64,000 nt of DNA from Rhizopus sp. PT2906 (GCA_025529335.1 JAMYHX010000139.1:23097-87096); one strand, 5' to 3'; positions 44,891-56,960 are shown, numbered from the stretch's first letter. Program-made: numbers and translations. The notes: generated by a model from the sequence alone, not told the origin.

Positions 44891-45185
44891 GGCTAATTTA
44901 TTTTAATAAAAAAAAAGAGAGAGAATGAGAGAGAATAGCAGTAGCAGTGGGGGGTTTTTAATTTGAATTACGATGACGTAAATTTCTTTGGTGTAAGTTA
45001 ATGTTGGCAACATATGCAAAGACTCTTTTAACTAAAATCAGTTTAGCTTTAAAGATATTAAAATGCATAAAGAACTCGTTTATACACAAAAATAAACATG
45101 CATAAAAAATAACCTTTTCTACAACTGCATAAATTAATCCAAAACCGTGTTTTTTTTTATTTATTCAAGCGCGGTTATTCTAAAG
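44891..45185. other. intergenic region, LETM1 promoter
   Basis: Just under 300 bases between the LETM1 start and the aspartic protease stop. An A-rich then GA-rich stretch directly precedes the LETM1 ATG. Nothing else recognised. Confidence 0.5.
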
Positions 45186-46599
45186 CTATCGAGCACGTCT
45201 TGCAAGCCCAATTCGTCTATTCTCATGATCATATACAGAAACATATTGCTGAAGGAAACCATATCCAAGGATAGCATCAACAAAGGAAGGACTCTCCTGA
45301 ATATAAGTGTAACAAAAGTCTTTGGAAATTGACATCTATAAGAAAGAGTAAGCAATGTGGACATAACATGTAAATAAACAATTACTGCTCCACTTGTAAT
45401 CACGTATTGCTGAGGAGTGATGATAAAGTCATTATTATTCAGGGTAAGCGTGATCTCAGGCAGGTTGGCTACTTTACATGGTACAAGGTACTGCCCTAAA
45501 ACATCCCGACGTACTCCTTTAATATCTTTAAAGACAGTGCTGACAACGTCTTTGGGTAAATAAATTAGTGTTGAACCTGTATCTCACAGTTTTGTTAGTT
45601 CTCATTTGTCACGCTTTTTGTATCCTTACCTGTGTCAACCATTGCAGGAATACCATCCCCGTAATTTTTTATAATGTTTCCTATTCTAATATTTTGAATA
45701 TCCACTGCCCAATAGTCCTAAGTATATACTTGGTTAAATAATAAATTAAAAGAGATGAAAAAAGAGGCTACCCCAAACTCCTTTCTTCTTGTTATAGGCG
45801 CATATTTTATATCACCAATGATATGTCTAGCATCTACTCCTCCAAAGACTATTTCTCCATTAATGCGCCTCTTTGAAGTAGTAACAGGATGAAAGAAAAC
45901 AGAAAATGTTTGATGAGCGATGACTCCTTTTTGATACATGGTTGTCACCAGTGTTGGATATTCTCTGTTTTCTGGATTATTATAGATACTTAATCGATCA
46001 GGACCAATGCCTAAAATACCATCTAAACAGCACTATTTATATTCTTATTATTAAAATAATATTATCTCTCTTATACCTGCACCGTCCGCGGTTAATTCTC
46101 CATCATTATAATCAGACACTGCAAAATTCTTCACTGAAGGGGTGAGTAAAATCGTATATGAGTTACGAATAATTTTATTTACGACTTCAGGTATAACCAC
46201 TCCATTTACTGTCATTGTGTCTTGTGCATAGTAACCAGTTGCAAATCCCTCTCCGTACCGAATACTAAATGGTGTTCCTGTTGCATTAAATGTACTCGAT
46301 TTTAGTGGTTCTATCGTATGAAGGGGGTATCCACAATAACGACCACAGCCTGAGATGGGTACCCAAGTGCTGGATGATCCAGTATCTAATAATAAGGTAA
46401 AAGGCTGAGGTGGTGTGCCTATGTCAATGTCGATCAAATAGGCGAGATCAACATTGACAAGAGGAGCATTTACCAGACGATTCTCAAAGGATGCTGCCTT
46501 CATTGTTTTACGATCCACTGCTTCGAAAGGGACTGATATCAATTTCTGAGCAATTGTGCATGTGATAGCTGTTGATATTAAGAAAGCAATGGACTTCAT
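45186..46599 (-). CDS. secreted pepsin-like aspartic protease
   Basis: A signal peptide (MKSIAFLISTAITCTIAQ) and a short propeptide precede the mature domain. The first catalytic motif is LLLDTGSSSTWV and the second AMVDTGSTLIYLP; both Asp are present. The flap Tyr is in IRYGEGFATGYYAQD. The DGILGIGPDRLS segment is restored by the splice at 46077/46022. The last exon begins MSISKDFCYTY and ends GLARRAR at 45186, with the family block FVDAILGYGFLQQYVSVYD. There is no GPI-type tail, so it is probably fully secreted or vacuolar. Confidence 0.87.
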
Positions 46600-46885
46600 A
46601 TCAACAGTGATTTAATAAAGAAGAAGAGGGAAAAAAGATTAAAGTATTCTGTCACTTAATGTTTAATTGATGCTTCTTTTAGTTGCTCTTTTATATAATT
46701 TTAAGAATGTTGTATATCATTAAAAAGTTCAGTTTAAAACCAATTCTGCATATTCACTTTCTATCCGTCTCTCATTTGTGTGAGTGTATCGTATGTGATC
46801 GAGTGTTGTGTTGTACGTGCGTGTGTGTGCGTGTGTATATATAAACAAAATATACGTATAGTCTTTTATTGGTAAAAGATAGCTC
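46600..46885. other. intergenic region with GT repeats
   Basis: About 290 bases between the aspartic protease start and the eS24 stop. It holds a (GT)n-like stretch near 46817-46837. Nothing else recognised. Confidence 0.5.
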
Positions 46886-47370
46886 TTATTCCTTTCTGAC
46901 CTTCTTAGTCTTTCTGACACCACGGAACTTCTTTTCACGGTTCTTCTTTTCCTTGCGTTGCTTACGACCACCCTTAGGGGGTTCAGCAAGACCGTAACGG
47001 ACGAGACGGTATCTAGGCTCGAACTTCTTCAAAGCTTCGAGGTTGTCATAGATCAAGGCAAAACCAGTGGTCTTTCCACCACCAAAGTGAGTCTTGAAGC
47101 CAAAGACGGAAACAACTTCCTTTTCGGCCTTGTACATTTTGGCAATCTTGGCACGAAGTTCATCCTTGGAGACATTGGCAAGTCCGGGATGAATGACATC
47201 GACGACCATTTGCTTACGTTGGAGTAAACGGTTGGTGAGGAACTTGCGAGTTCTGATAGTGACAGATGCAGCGTCAGCCTAAATACACAGTGATGGTGTT
47301 AATAGTGTATCCAAAAGATGTTGTAATAGATAGATTTATGTTATTTTAGATGGATGAATGACTTTACCAT
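46886..47370 (-). CDS. RPS24: 40S ribosomal protein eS24
   Basis: Two exons: 47370-47368, which is the ATG alone, and 47278-46886. The result is a 131-residue protein of normal length. TIRTRKFLTNRLLQRKQMVV, FGFKTHFGGGKTTGFALIYD and a Lys/Arg-rich tail are diagnostic. The first intron directly follows the start codon (ATG|GTAAAG), a layout common in ribosomal-protein genes where the first intron carries regulatory or export signals. Codon use is strongly biased (AAG, GGT, GTC), as expected for high expression. Confidence 0.96.
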
Positions 47371-47611
47371 ATTAATGATTTGAAAAGGGAGGCTCTCTTT
47401 TTGGATGGCTTCTTACAACTTGATTCTTTGGCCAGGTACCTCTTTTAACATGTTGGATACATTCACCCCATCCTTGCTCTGAGCCCCCGTCCCTCTTTCT
47501 GTGCGTGTTTTTTTGTCCGGACATTCATCTCCGGACTTTACATTGTGCGATTGAACTTGGTCCGAGACCATATTTAGAAATAATAATACAGGTACTTTTT
47601 TTTTTATTAAT
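47371..47611. other. eS24 promoter region
   Basis: About 240 bases upstream of the minus-strand eS24 gene. It contains a near-palindromic TTGTCCGGAC...CTCCGGACTTT motif at about 47512-47538, possibly a regulatory site. No TATA box is clear. Confidence 0.35.
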
Positions 47612-48732
47612 CTAAATCAATCCCTTTGCAACAGCGATTTCAGCGTTAAGAACCGAAGAACCAGCTGCTCCGAGCAAAGTATTGTGTACTAAAAGAACAA
47701 ATTTAATGTCTAAAACAGGGCACTTTCTAACACGACCGACAGTAACAGTCTGTCCCTTCAAGTTTTCACGATCCAAGCGAGGTTGAGGTCGATCAGCATC
47801 ATAAGTGACAACAATGGGTTGTGCAGGCGCTGAGTGGCATTGTAACTTTTCTGCGTCTGATGAGTAATTCTCGAGTGCTTTACACACATCTTCCACTGAT
47901 GGGCAGCCATTAGCGAACTTGACAGACACGGTTTCAAAGTGACCATCCAATACAGGTACACGGGTACAAGTAGCAGAGACGATTGTGTTTTCCAAAAGAC
48001 TGAATCCATTCTTATTTTCAGACACACCGCCCAAGATCTTTCCTACTTCCCATTCCATCTTTTCTTCTTCTCCTCCAATATGAGGTACAATATTATCAAG
48101 GATATCTAAGCTAGGCACACCAGGGTAACCAGCACCTGAGATAGCTTGCTGTGTATTTACAATAACATGACTTAAAGGACCAAATGCATCTTGCAAAGCT
48201 TTCAATGGTACAACTAAACCGGTGGTTGAGCAGTTGGCGTTTGTGATGAGGAACCCCTTTTTGAGGTTATGTACTGAGCGTTGATGGGGAATCAAGTCAA
48301 AGTGATCGGGATTTACTGTGGGTACAATCAAAGGAACAATGGGATCTCGACGATAGTTCTTTGCGTTGGAAAAGACGGCGACATCCTTTTTCAACATGGC
48401 CATTTCTATATGCCCAAGATCAGTATGAAAAAAGAAAAAGAAAAGATGGACTTACCGATATCACCAGCAACGTCAGCGTCAAGACCAGAAAAGACAACAT
48501 CACAATCAGCGAATAATTCAGCTTCGCAAGGCTTGACAATCATATTTTTGACATTATCTGGAATAGGCTTAGATTGCTTCCAACGGACAGCGTCCTTGTA
48601 TTCTTTTCCAGCAGAACGAGAGGAAGCGCCGAGAGCATGAATTGTGAAGATAGGATGTTCAGAAAGTAAGAGTATGAAACGCTGGCCTACAGTACCAGTA
48701 GCACCGAGGATACCGACTTTTTTAGCTGCCAT
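47612..48732 (-). CDS. HOM2: aspartate-semialdehyde dehydrogenase
   Basis: Reduces aspartyl phosphate to aspartate semialdehyde on the route to Met, Thr and Ile. Exons 48732-48456 and 48405-47612 give 356 residues, the expected length. The NAD(P) motif VGILGATGTVGQRF opens the protein. The catalytic Cys is in FLITNANCSTTG, followed by QQAISGAGYPG and the His region (TRVPVLDGHFETV). The exon join keeps AGDIEMAML in phase. It lies upstream of eS24 in the same direction but has its own promoter. Confidence 0.95.
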
Positions 48733-50370
48733 TATTTACTAGGAAAAAGATAGAGAGAGAGAGAAAGAAGGAGCAAAAATTAGATTTTTATCATTGGAAT
48801 CAAAAGTTTGTGACTCATTGTTTATCGATTTTTACTCGCTTAAGCAACAGCGAACTTTACTGGATTTCCACTTGGTAGAAAAATTAACTCCGATAAAAGT
48901 AATTCTCCAATCAAATTGATGACCTTTATTCCTAAAGATCATTATTAAGAAATCCTAACTGAGAATCATGCTGCAAGCAGAGATCGGTTCAGTAACAACT
49001 CTTATCTAAGTCGCCGAGTGCTTGAAGTACTTGCTTGTACGTACAGTTAATTAAGTAAGGCACTTTAAGGGCAACCTTCACCAGTACAACGCTGCCTTTG
49101 CATTTACTTCCTTGAGCTGTGATATTGTGTCTCATGACAAAGATCGCCAACGACATCCTTTGTGGATGTGGTAGAAACAGATACTCTTTGGATAATGTTT
49201 CATTACAGTTTTAAAGACTTTTACGGTCTCCTGCGGTTAGAGTGATAGAATGGCGTGCTGATTTTCTTAATAACTGTACCTTTGTTAACGAATACAATTT
49301 CATCGTTCACGTAATGCTAAAAGTAAACTGACTATGATGTATATAATCATGCAATAATATTATATAGCTTAGTTAATAAATAAAGATAACCCTTTGTTCA
49401 TATACCCTCGCTGCAACAGAAGGGTTCAAGCACGTTTAATAAGTGTCAGAGGTCCGAAGACTTGACGGTTCAAACACTTTTCAAAATAGCGACTTTCCTG
49501 AGCAGCACAGAGTGTATAATTAAATTTAGTGGATATTTCTCTCCTAATAACGCCAATTGAAAGTTTGGCTGAGCCTTGCCATATTGACGAGATACAATAT
49601 GCTTTTGTACACACTGTGTGCTAATCTATATTACAAAAAGCCTTGTTCATTTACGCATTTGCCCTTGCCTTGTGTAGCGGAAGAGTTTAATCTTATGAGG
49701 CGAAGGGAATTGCCTTTCCCTGTTCTTGTACAGCCTGTAAAAGTGTCTTGTGAACTCAAGTTATTGAATGGACGGCATGAAATTTATGAAACAAAAAAAT
49801 AAAAGAAAAAGAAAGGGCATTTGATAGTGACTCTCCCTTTGCTCTTATGGCAATTGTTTATGCAAGCCCTTTCTGCATTATATTGGATTACAGTTTAAAG
49901 CTACTGATAAGTCTAGGCTAAAAATCTCTCTCGAGCATTCATCGCTGGTGTGATATTTCCTTTATGTTTTATGGCACTCAACAAATGCATCTGTTCTTGA
50001 TTTTGCTACTTTGTTGCAGTCATGCATATTGCCCATGCTTTATCGGTTATTGCACGAACACAAACCACAAGCCTTTTTTATTGTGAAATGAAGCCAGACT
50101 ATCTCTGGCTTCATTACTGTATTGGATTACTTTATCATACCTTCCCTCCTAAGTAGGATATGGAAATAAACAAATATAAGCTAGCAGCAACATTCTCAAG
50201 AAGCCTCGTTCTTCTTCTATGAGCCATCTTTGAAAAAGAGCTCACATGATGTCATTATGCAATAAATTGTAATTGTTAATAGCCCATGGTATAAAAAGCA
50301 CGATTATATAAAAGATGTAGGAAAAATGCTAGATATAGAATGCAGCGCAAAATTTGTATAAATTTCATTG
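48733..50370. other. long divergent intergenic region
   Basis: 1.6 kb without a convincing gene. Small frames (for example about 49557-49802) lack splice partners and family resemblance. A TATA box near the end belongs to the following gene. Confidence 0.5.
50290..50298 (+). promoter_or_regulatory. TATA box of the AMP-forming ligase gene
   Basis: TATAAAAAG lies 81 bases before the ATG at 50371. Confidence 0.45.
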
Positions 50371-52161
50371 ATGCAATTGAACTTATCATCCCTCTTTTGC
50401 TCTAAAGCTCTACCAACAATTAGCGCTACAGAATATGAAAGCGTGCACACCAACAGAAAATCTATTGTTATTCATGGTGATGCCTTGAGAACAAGAAATA
50501 TGGATAACATCACCCTGTTTGATCTGCTATTTACCAAAGAATACAACAGGACACCTTCAGATCAGATAGTTTTTGCAGAAGCAAGTGATCCTAATAACCA
50601 CATAACCTATGGTCAACTCCAAGATCAAGTATTAAGGTGTGCTTTTGGCCTTAAGCGCATGTTTAATATTCAACATGGTGATGTTGTGGTCATATGTTCC
50701 CCTAATAGCTTAGAGTATCCTGTTTTGTTTTACGGAATAATAGCAGCAGGTATATCCCACAAACACGCTATAGTTAATATAGTTAATACAGTACTCATAA
50801 CTCAATTAGGTGGAGTTGTCGCTCCTATACGTCATTCAACCTATTCAAGTTTTGAAGAAACAGTAAACGTTGTCAACATTATTCAACCAAAAGCAATCGT
50901 TGTGCATGAATCGGAAATTCAAACCGTTTTCCCAGCAGCAGAAAAAGCAAAAATACCAATGTCTAATATCCTGGTGATTACTTCTTGCATTAACTACATA
51001 AAAGATACCTATCCTGGTGTTCAAGTAGTCGATTCAAATCTTTTCTCAAACGGGAGAGCAGCGGAACCTTATCCATACACAAAGGACGATCTGGTGAATT
51101 CTCCTTGTTGTCTGTACCTCACCTCCGCATCTACGGGTGACTGCAAGGTAGTGATGATTCAGCAAAGCTCCCTTGTCTGCTTGTTGCTAAATGGACCCTA
51201 CATAACCCCTCCGTTGAGGTGTTTGGCGCTTTCGCTCTTTAGTTTTGTGAGTGGTCTTAGATGCCATCTATTAGTTGGTTTGTTTTGTGGAAGCACAACG
51301 TATATCGCAAAAGATAAAGAACGAACATTAGAGGATATATGCAAAGCAGTTCAGAGGTTAAAGATTAATTTTATGATTGGAGTTCCATGCTTGGCTTCAG
51401 GTTTAGTAAAGCAACTGAATATAGCTAAACGATACGATCTCTCGTCTATGACCAGGGCATTTACTTGTGGAACATTCATGGACAAGTCTATCATACGACT
51501 CGCACGAAAGCACCTGAATATAACATTCATCAACGTATACGGTATGACGGAGGCTTTGGAAATATTTGCCAATGACGAAGAGCATTCGCTGGCAGGATCA
51601 GTAGGCCGGTTGGTTTATGGAGCACTTGCACGTATCGTGGATGAAGATGGTAATGATTTGCCCATTGGAGAAGAGGGTGAATTGCGCATAAAGAGTCCCA
51701 TGGTAACTCTAGGCTATCAAAGGAACCCTGAAGCGACCGCTGAACTTTTCGATAATCAAGGTTACTTGAAAACAGGTGATATCTTTAGAGTAGACAAAGA
51801 CGGTTATTTTTATTTCATTACTCGCAAAAAGGATTTGATAAAGGCTTTTGTAGTCAACATATTCCCGATTGAAATCGAACAAATATTAATCAATCACCCT
51901 CTAGTCACTGATTGTGCTGTTATCGGTATTCATTCCAAAGAAGAAGGTTTGGAAGTGCCACGAGCCTATGTATCTCTGCTTGATAATTCAAAAGATAAAC
52001 ACAGCCTATTAGAAGAGATACGTATGTATGCCGATTCTCAACTACCTGATCCCAAAAGACTGCGTGGTGGCGTCTTTGAAATACCAGTATTTCCTAGGAC
52101 GGCATCCGGTAAGATTCAACGATTCAAGCTTCGGCAAATGGTGGAGAAGGGTTACATATGA
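50371..52161 (+). CDS. divergent acyl-CoA synthetase-like (AMP-binding) protein
   Basis: An ANL-superfamily enzyme, nearest in layout to 4-coumarate/fatty-acyl-CoA ligases. A 60-nt intron (50750-50809) is in frame. Removing it joins GIIAAG to GVVAPIRHS, the conserved arrangement, and gives 576 residues. Recognised cores: LTSASTGDCK (A3 loop), VYGMTEA (A5), LKTGDIFRVDKDGYFYFITR (A7-A8) and RTASGKIQR (A10 Lys). The A3 loop lacks the usual Gly and Pro (S-A-S-T-G-D-C-K). The A8 hinge glycine is also replaced (KAFVVNIFP). Activity may be altered or the substrate unusual. No peroxisomal C-terminal tripeptide is seen. Confidence 0.78.
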   Translation: MQLNLSSLFCSKALPTISATEYESVHTNRKSIVIHGDALRTRNMDNITLFDLLFTKEYNRTPSDQIVFAEASDPNNHITYGQLQDQVLRCAFGLKRMFNIQHGDVVVICSPNSLEYPVLFYGIIAAGISHKHAIVNIVNTVLITQLGGVVAPIRHSTYSSFEETVNVVNIIQPKAIVVHESEIQTVFPAAEKAKIPMSNILVITSCINYIKDTYPGVQVVDSNLFSNGRAAEPYPYTKDDLVNSPCCLYLTSASTGDCKVVMIQQSSLVCLLLNGPYITPPLRCLALSLFSFVSGLRCHLLVGLFCGSTTYIAKDKERTLEDICKAVQRLKINFMIGVPCLASGLVKQLNIAKRYDLSSMTRAFTCGTFMDKSIIRLARKHLNITFINVYGMTEALEIFANDEEHSLAGSVGRLVYGALARIVDEDGNDLPIGEEGELRIKSPMVTLGYQRNPEATAELFDNQGYLKTGDIFRVDKDGYFYFITRKKDLIKAFVVNIFPIEIEQILINHPLVTDCAVIGIHSKEEGLEVPRAYVSLLDNSKDKHSLLEEIRMYADSQLPDPKRLRGGVFEIPVFPRTASGKIQRFKLRQMVEKGYI

Positions 52162-52231
52162 AACTTTACAATATTTAATAAAGTGTTTACAATATAATCC
52201 TTTATTGCAAAAAAAAAAAAAAAAACTATCT

Positions 52232-53661
52232 CAAGCACTCTTCTTCTTGTTACGGGCTTCATAAAAGGCTAGAAAATCCCTTTTATTCTGCATGTTTAAG
52301 TTCATCTTTCTAAGCTTGAACAAGTGGCCGATATAAGTAACCAAGGAATCAACTGTAGAAGAAGAAGTTGACCCATGGAGCTCTCCCTTGGCTAATATTC
52401 TTACGTTTAATGTATTATGGAACTATGATAGAGAGTCATGAGTTATATCCTCGGATTGTATAAGCAAGCTAAAATTACCTGTGCACATAATTTGTAAAAG
52501 TGCAGCCACAGATTTCCAACTGTAAATGTAGGGGGCATATTGATATACTCATATCTATTTTATATGTCAAGAGCTTTTGATCTTCTTTAGATTATATTTT
52601 ACTTACTTGAAGGAAACCAAATGGAAAGTGATCTCATCTAGACTCACTTGATCCAGTAATGGATGAAATTTGAGCAATGCACGACCATTTGTAGTCGTGC
52701 CCTACATCACGTTAAATACAATAAAAAGGAAAGCAATTCTATTTTACCTCTGGAAAGATAACAATAGGTCCCCATCCATGCTGCTTTGCATTCGAAACCA
52801 ACTCTTTCAGACTATACACTTTATCATCCTCTGACGGCTTTGATTCCGGTGGTGTTTGTACCAATCGAATCGCCTGCCACAATGAAATTTTCTTGATGCT
52901 GTTACTGTCTGAATAGATCTGTGTAAATATCGGTTGATATCTAAACAAAATCTGATCGGTTGATCCTCACATTTTCAAACAAAAACACACGTCTTACTTG
53001 TATGCAAGGTAGAGTACATCCACATATGAAGTCCAGTTGGCAATAATAACATCTCCATCCTTTACAGTTGCTGTCTCTATTTGACCGCTACCTCGGCTAT
53101 ATACACATATGATTGTTAGTTGTAATAAAAACAAATCGGGTACTTATGAACCTTTTACGAACAGAGATAGTCTCTGTCTTGATTTGAAAGAAACCCATAA
53201 AGAACAGAATAGATCTGATGATAACAGCAGAAATGAGGGACTGCCATATTCTCTTCAACGGTCTGATGGGCGTCTATTATTAAAGATGTAAGTTTTTATT
53301 GTTGTTGCCACATGTGTCATCTTTACCAATAATATGCCAATACAGGAAACAAGCAGGATATAAAGCAAGCCGAGAGCAAAGATGATCAGTGTCTTTAAAA
53401 TGCCCTGCGAGTATCCTGCAATCGAATAAACTATTTTTGAAAGGGTGATCAAGATGCTCAAATCTGTTCTAGGCGGCTTTGAATGAAAAAAAAAAAGGGT
53501 GTTAATCTAACCATGGTCATTACTTTATTATGTACTTACGACAGGAGGAAGAAATGGCTGAATGCCAGTGCCTGCATCCTACATGTATAACAAATATCAA
53601 GTTAACTAAAAGAAACAAAAGGAGGGGAAAATCTTACTCTCCATTTCGAATACTTTTCCAT
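52232..53661 (-). CDS. membrane lysophospholipid acyltransferase (Loa1/Vps66-like)
   Basis: PlsC-type enzyme that acylates lysophosphatidic acid or a similar lysolipid. The ATG at 53661 begins MEKYSKWR. Introns lead to a membrane segment (LIIFALGLLYILLVSCIGIL), RPIRPLKRIWQSLISAVIIR and a second hydrophobic stretch. GDVIIANWTSYVDVLYLAY stands in the place of the HX4D block; here Asn replaces His, with Asp retained. WGPIVIFPEGTTTNGRALLKF, rebuilt by a splice, is the second PlsC block. The C-terminus is basic (ARNKKKSA). It converges with the AMP-binding gene, with 70 bases between stops. Confidence 0.8.
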
Positions 53662-53751
53662 AATAAACAATGAAAAATGAAAAAAAAAAGAGGGTATAAA
53701 TATACACAGGCGCCAATTTATTATTATTATTATTATTATCATATAGTGTCA

Positions 53752-56303
53752 TTATTTCTTTTCAGACGTAGGTGAAATGATTTTGAAATCATCCAATCTG
53801 ACAAAGACGCCGCGTTGAGGGAAAGTTTGAAAGTATCGTGTACCATTGACTGACCCATCATTATTCCCCACTAATTTAAAAAAAAAGGTTAGGGGGGTAT
53901 ACAATTGGGATCTTATTTTACCTCTAGACTCGAGTTCGATTCCAACCCAAGTTCCTTTTGAAAACTCGACCATACCGATATACTTGATCGTACCTAACGT
54001 TGGCAACGGTCTACGAAGCAATTCGACCTTTTGTCCAATTTCGGGCACAATGGTGGCCGTTGCTTCATCATCACTGCTATCACTGGTATTATACCCGAGC
54101 GACCATCTTGATCGGCTCTTGGGCGATTTAGTGCGTTTCTTTTGTTGTTGCATCGTCGCACGGTGAGGACGCGTAGGGGTATCAGGTAATGCAAACTTTA
54201 AGCGAGTCTGTCGGGGTGCAGACGGCGCGGAGGATTCAGTCGTCAAGACGTCCTTGTCGATAGGCAAGAGAGCCTCTGTAAGGGACGAGTGAGACCCTTG
54301 ACGCTTGGTTCGCTGAAAGGGCGTTTTGCTGGTATCTTCGTCAGGCTCTTGGGATTTTCGAAGGATGGAGGGCGTGGTTGTATTTGAGGCGGAGAGAGAT
54401 CTCAAGCGACCTCCTTCCCGAGATGGTTTGTTTCCTTCTATTTCCTGGGTCTGAGTCGATAGCCGTTTAAGCGCTGGCTGCTGCTGCTGTTCAACGGTTG
54501 CTTTGGCCGGCATCACATTGACAGGTTGTGTCGTGGACGCCTTTTTGGGTTTAAAGCTAAAGATGGTCGAGAAGTCATTCTCCATTGGTTTTGTCAAGTT
54601 ACGATAGGGCACATTGATGTCTAATTAAAAAAAATGGATGAATAATGGATTTGAATGATACATAGGGGCTCTTTTATATACAAACCATCAGCTAATTCTT
54701 TCAAGATTTCCTTTTCAATCATTTGAAAACCACCCTCGGCCTTGATCATCATCCAGCGTTTAGCAATGTACTGAGCACATTTGGCCCTTGCCTCGGCCAG
54801 GACACCATCTACGGCAACATTCTTGACCATCTCTTGTCTTCCACCAAGATCACGGACGATGCCTTGGTAAAGTGAGGCAGCGTTTCCGTCATGAATACCG
54901 TCGGTCAAGACCTTGGCGAGGACGAATTCAAGAAAATCAACCGAGAAACCGAAACCGATACCATCGACGCAAGAGAGTAAAATAGGATATTCAACACAAT
55001 AGTACTCAAAGTGATTGGAAATCATGTCGATTGTCTGATGCAAAAAGGTATGAAGGATGTTGAGCAGAGGTTGTGACCAGGTAGGAATTGGATCTGCGCC
55101 TCGAAGGGCCGAAAGACAGAGGTGAAGTGAGTGTAACACACGGACAGCGTTGTGTTTGGTTATATTGGCAGAGGTAGCGTCGGCAATCTCTTGAACAAAT
55201 GGTTTGTTTGTCTGAACAAGGATCGCAAATGGCTTTTGTGACCACAGAGGAGCAAGTGATTCAAGTGGATCTGAGTAAAGTGTGATCAGACGAGACTTAA
55301 GATCTGCCAGGTACTTTTCTTGTTTATCAGCAAATAAAAGCATAAAGGGTAAGAGGGGAGCACAGTCTTGACAGACGCATTTGAACTGATGACAGAGGGT
55401 TTGCATTCTTACCAGGACGGCCAAGCAGATAGTGTTGTAGTGACCGAGGTAATCAGCTGCAGCAAACACTTTCTGAAGGATACGTAATTCATGTTTCTTT
55501 TCATTTAACCGAGTTAGCTGTTTATTGTGCGTGCTGGAAGTGAGAGGGGGTAGAATGAGCTTGTCGGTATAAAAGTAATAGAGAACGACTTGTAAAGTGG
55601 TAGGTGAGAATAGATCGGAAGGCAAATGAACAGAAGAGGTAGATGCCTCTCGAAATTCAGTACAAAAGACCGAGTAAAAGTAACTAGATTGACTGGCCAG
55701 AATGAAGCGATGAGCAGGAAAGGCATGTTGTGTTTTTTCTAAATCCTGTTGCGTTGATTGTTGGTTATTCACTTGAAATATATTTAATACGACATCTGTG
55801 CAGAGTTTTTCATCAATCATGCGCTTCAAGTCGGATATCCACTGTTCTTTATCCTGATCTGCTTCATGATTAGGCAAAAGAGGTACACCCAACTGAGATT
55901 CAAACTGTAGTATCTCTTGACGCATGTTATTCAAGACCACCTGAGACTGAATGGCAGAAGGCGAGTTTATGGATATGTCATGAGGTGCGTCAAAATCTGC
56001 TGTGTACCAGAATCGGAGTAGTCGCCGAAGGGTTGTATAAGGTATCACTGGACTGATATCCATTGTATTTGAAGTTAACAAGTCTGGCAGGTATTTTTCT
56101 CTAAAGGCTAAAGGCACTCTAGCCAATAAAATAGCTTAATGTACGTGTCAGTAAAAGAATAAAAAAGTAAACAAGTTCTAACCTTTATGTGCCCATATCT
56201 TTGTGGATGGGTATTCGAAGCAGATATCAGCAACATAATCTTGGGCATTTTCTAACACATTAAATAAAGATTGTTGAAGTGTCTTTAAAGGACGTTCAAA
56301 CAT
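53752..56303 (-). CDS. double-BTB protein with C-terminal CAP-Gly domain
   Basis: Four exons (56303-56183, 56134-54686, 54620-53922, 53870-53752) encode 795 residues in phase. The N-terminus is a short BTB-like piece (DYVADICFEYPSTKIWAHK, ILLARVPLAF). A second, fuller BTB sits near residues 130-240 (CTDVVLNIFQV, AFPAHRFILASQSSYFYSVF, VLYYFYTDKL), followed by a helical BACK-like region. A Ser/Pro/Arg-rich linker leads to a CAP-Gly domain (GTIKYIGMVEFSKGTWVGIE, VGNNDGSVNGTRYF), which binds tubulin or EB1-type tails. The last exon junction recreates the GxNDG motif. The combination implies a microtubule-linked adaptor, possibly for cullin-3; that is inference. Confidence 0.85.
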
Positions 56304-56606
56304 GAAATAAATAAAGAGAAAGAAAGAAAGAAAAAAAGGAGTAAAAAAAGAAAAAGAAAAAAAAATAGATTTAAACTTTTTTGAATAGCCATCTCACATT
56401 AAATTGGCCATTTTTGGAAATACAATGAATCCATTACATACACTAATTTCATAAATTATTCGCACACATTACAAGATCAATACACACTTTGTTGATTTTC
56501 TATGGCTTCTTTGTTATTAAAAAAAGAAAATATTTAATATATAAGATGAGTTTGATATTTTTGAGAAAAGATAAATGTGGTCAAGACTTATATAAAATGA
56601 AAAAGT
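56304..56606. other. BTB/CAP-Gly promoter region
   Basis: About 300 AT-rich bases with GA-rich repeats just upstream of the minus-strand start at 56303. No further element recognised. Confidence 0.45.
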
Positions 56607-56960
56607 TGTTAGAGACATAATATAACAGTCTGGTCTTGGCTATCTTACTTTTCTTCTTTGGACCAAAAAGTAAGATCAGCCATTTCCTAGTTAGCCCTAA
56701 GATATGTTATATACTCTTGTAAGAAGCTGATGTATAGTATTATAGATTATAATCGAACCAGCGTCGGTGCTAGCTGGAGGTAGTTTGGTAAAAACCAAAC
56801 CTTGGTCTCATCCGCTCTCTTTCTTGTTCCTCTCTTGGCTCTTGCTTGCTCTCACTTTCTTTCTTTTCTTTGCTTCTTGTTGTCTGAAATTATCTTTTTT
56901 TTTTTATCAGTGTGCGAATAAAGTGTAAAGTGCAAGCAGTGATCAATATCTTGTCTATTA
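56607..56960. mobile_element. possible solo LTR
   Basis: The 354-bp segment starts TGTTAG and ends CTATTA. It is flanked on both sides by AAAGT (56602-56606 and 56961-56965), a 5-bp direct repeat as made by LTR integrases. It contains a TATATAC element, a CT-rich run and an AATAAAGTG poly(A)-like signal near its end. The right terminus is not the canonical CA. No internal retrotransposon sequence is present. Confidence 0.35.

Noticed and set aside
56730..56800. Possible tRNA-like TCGAACC motif
   Set aside because: It resembles a reverse B box, but no A box or acceptor stem lies at the right distance.
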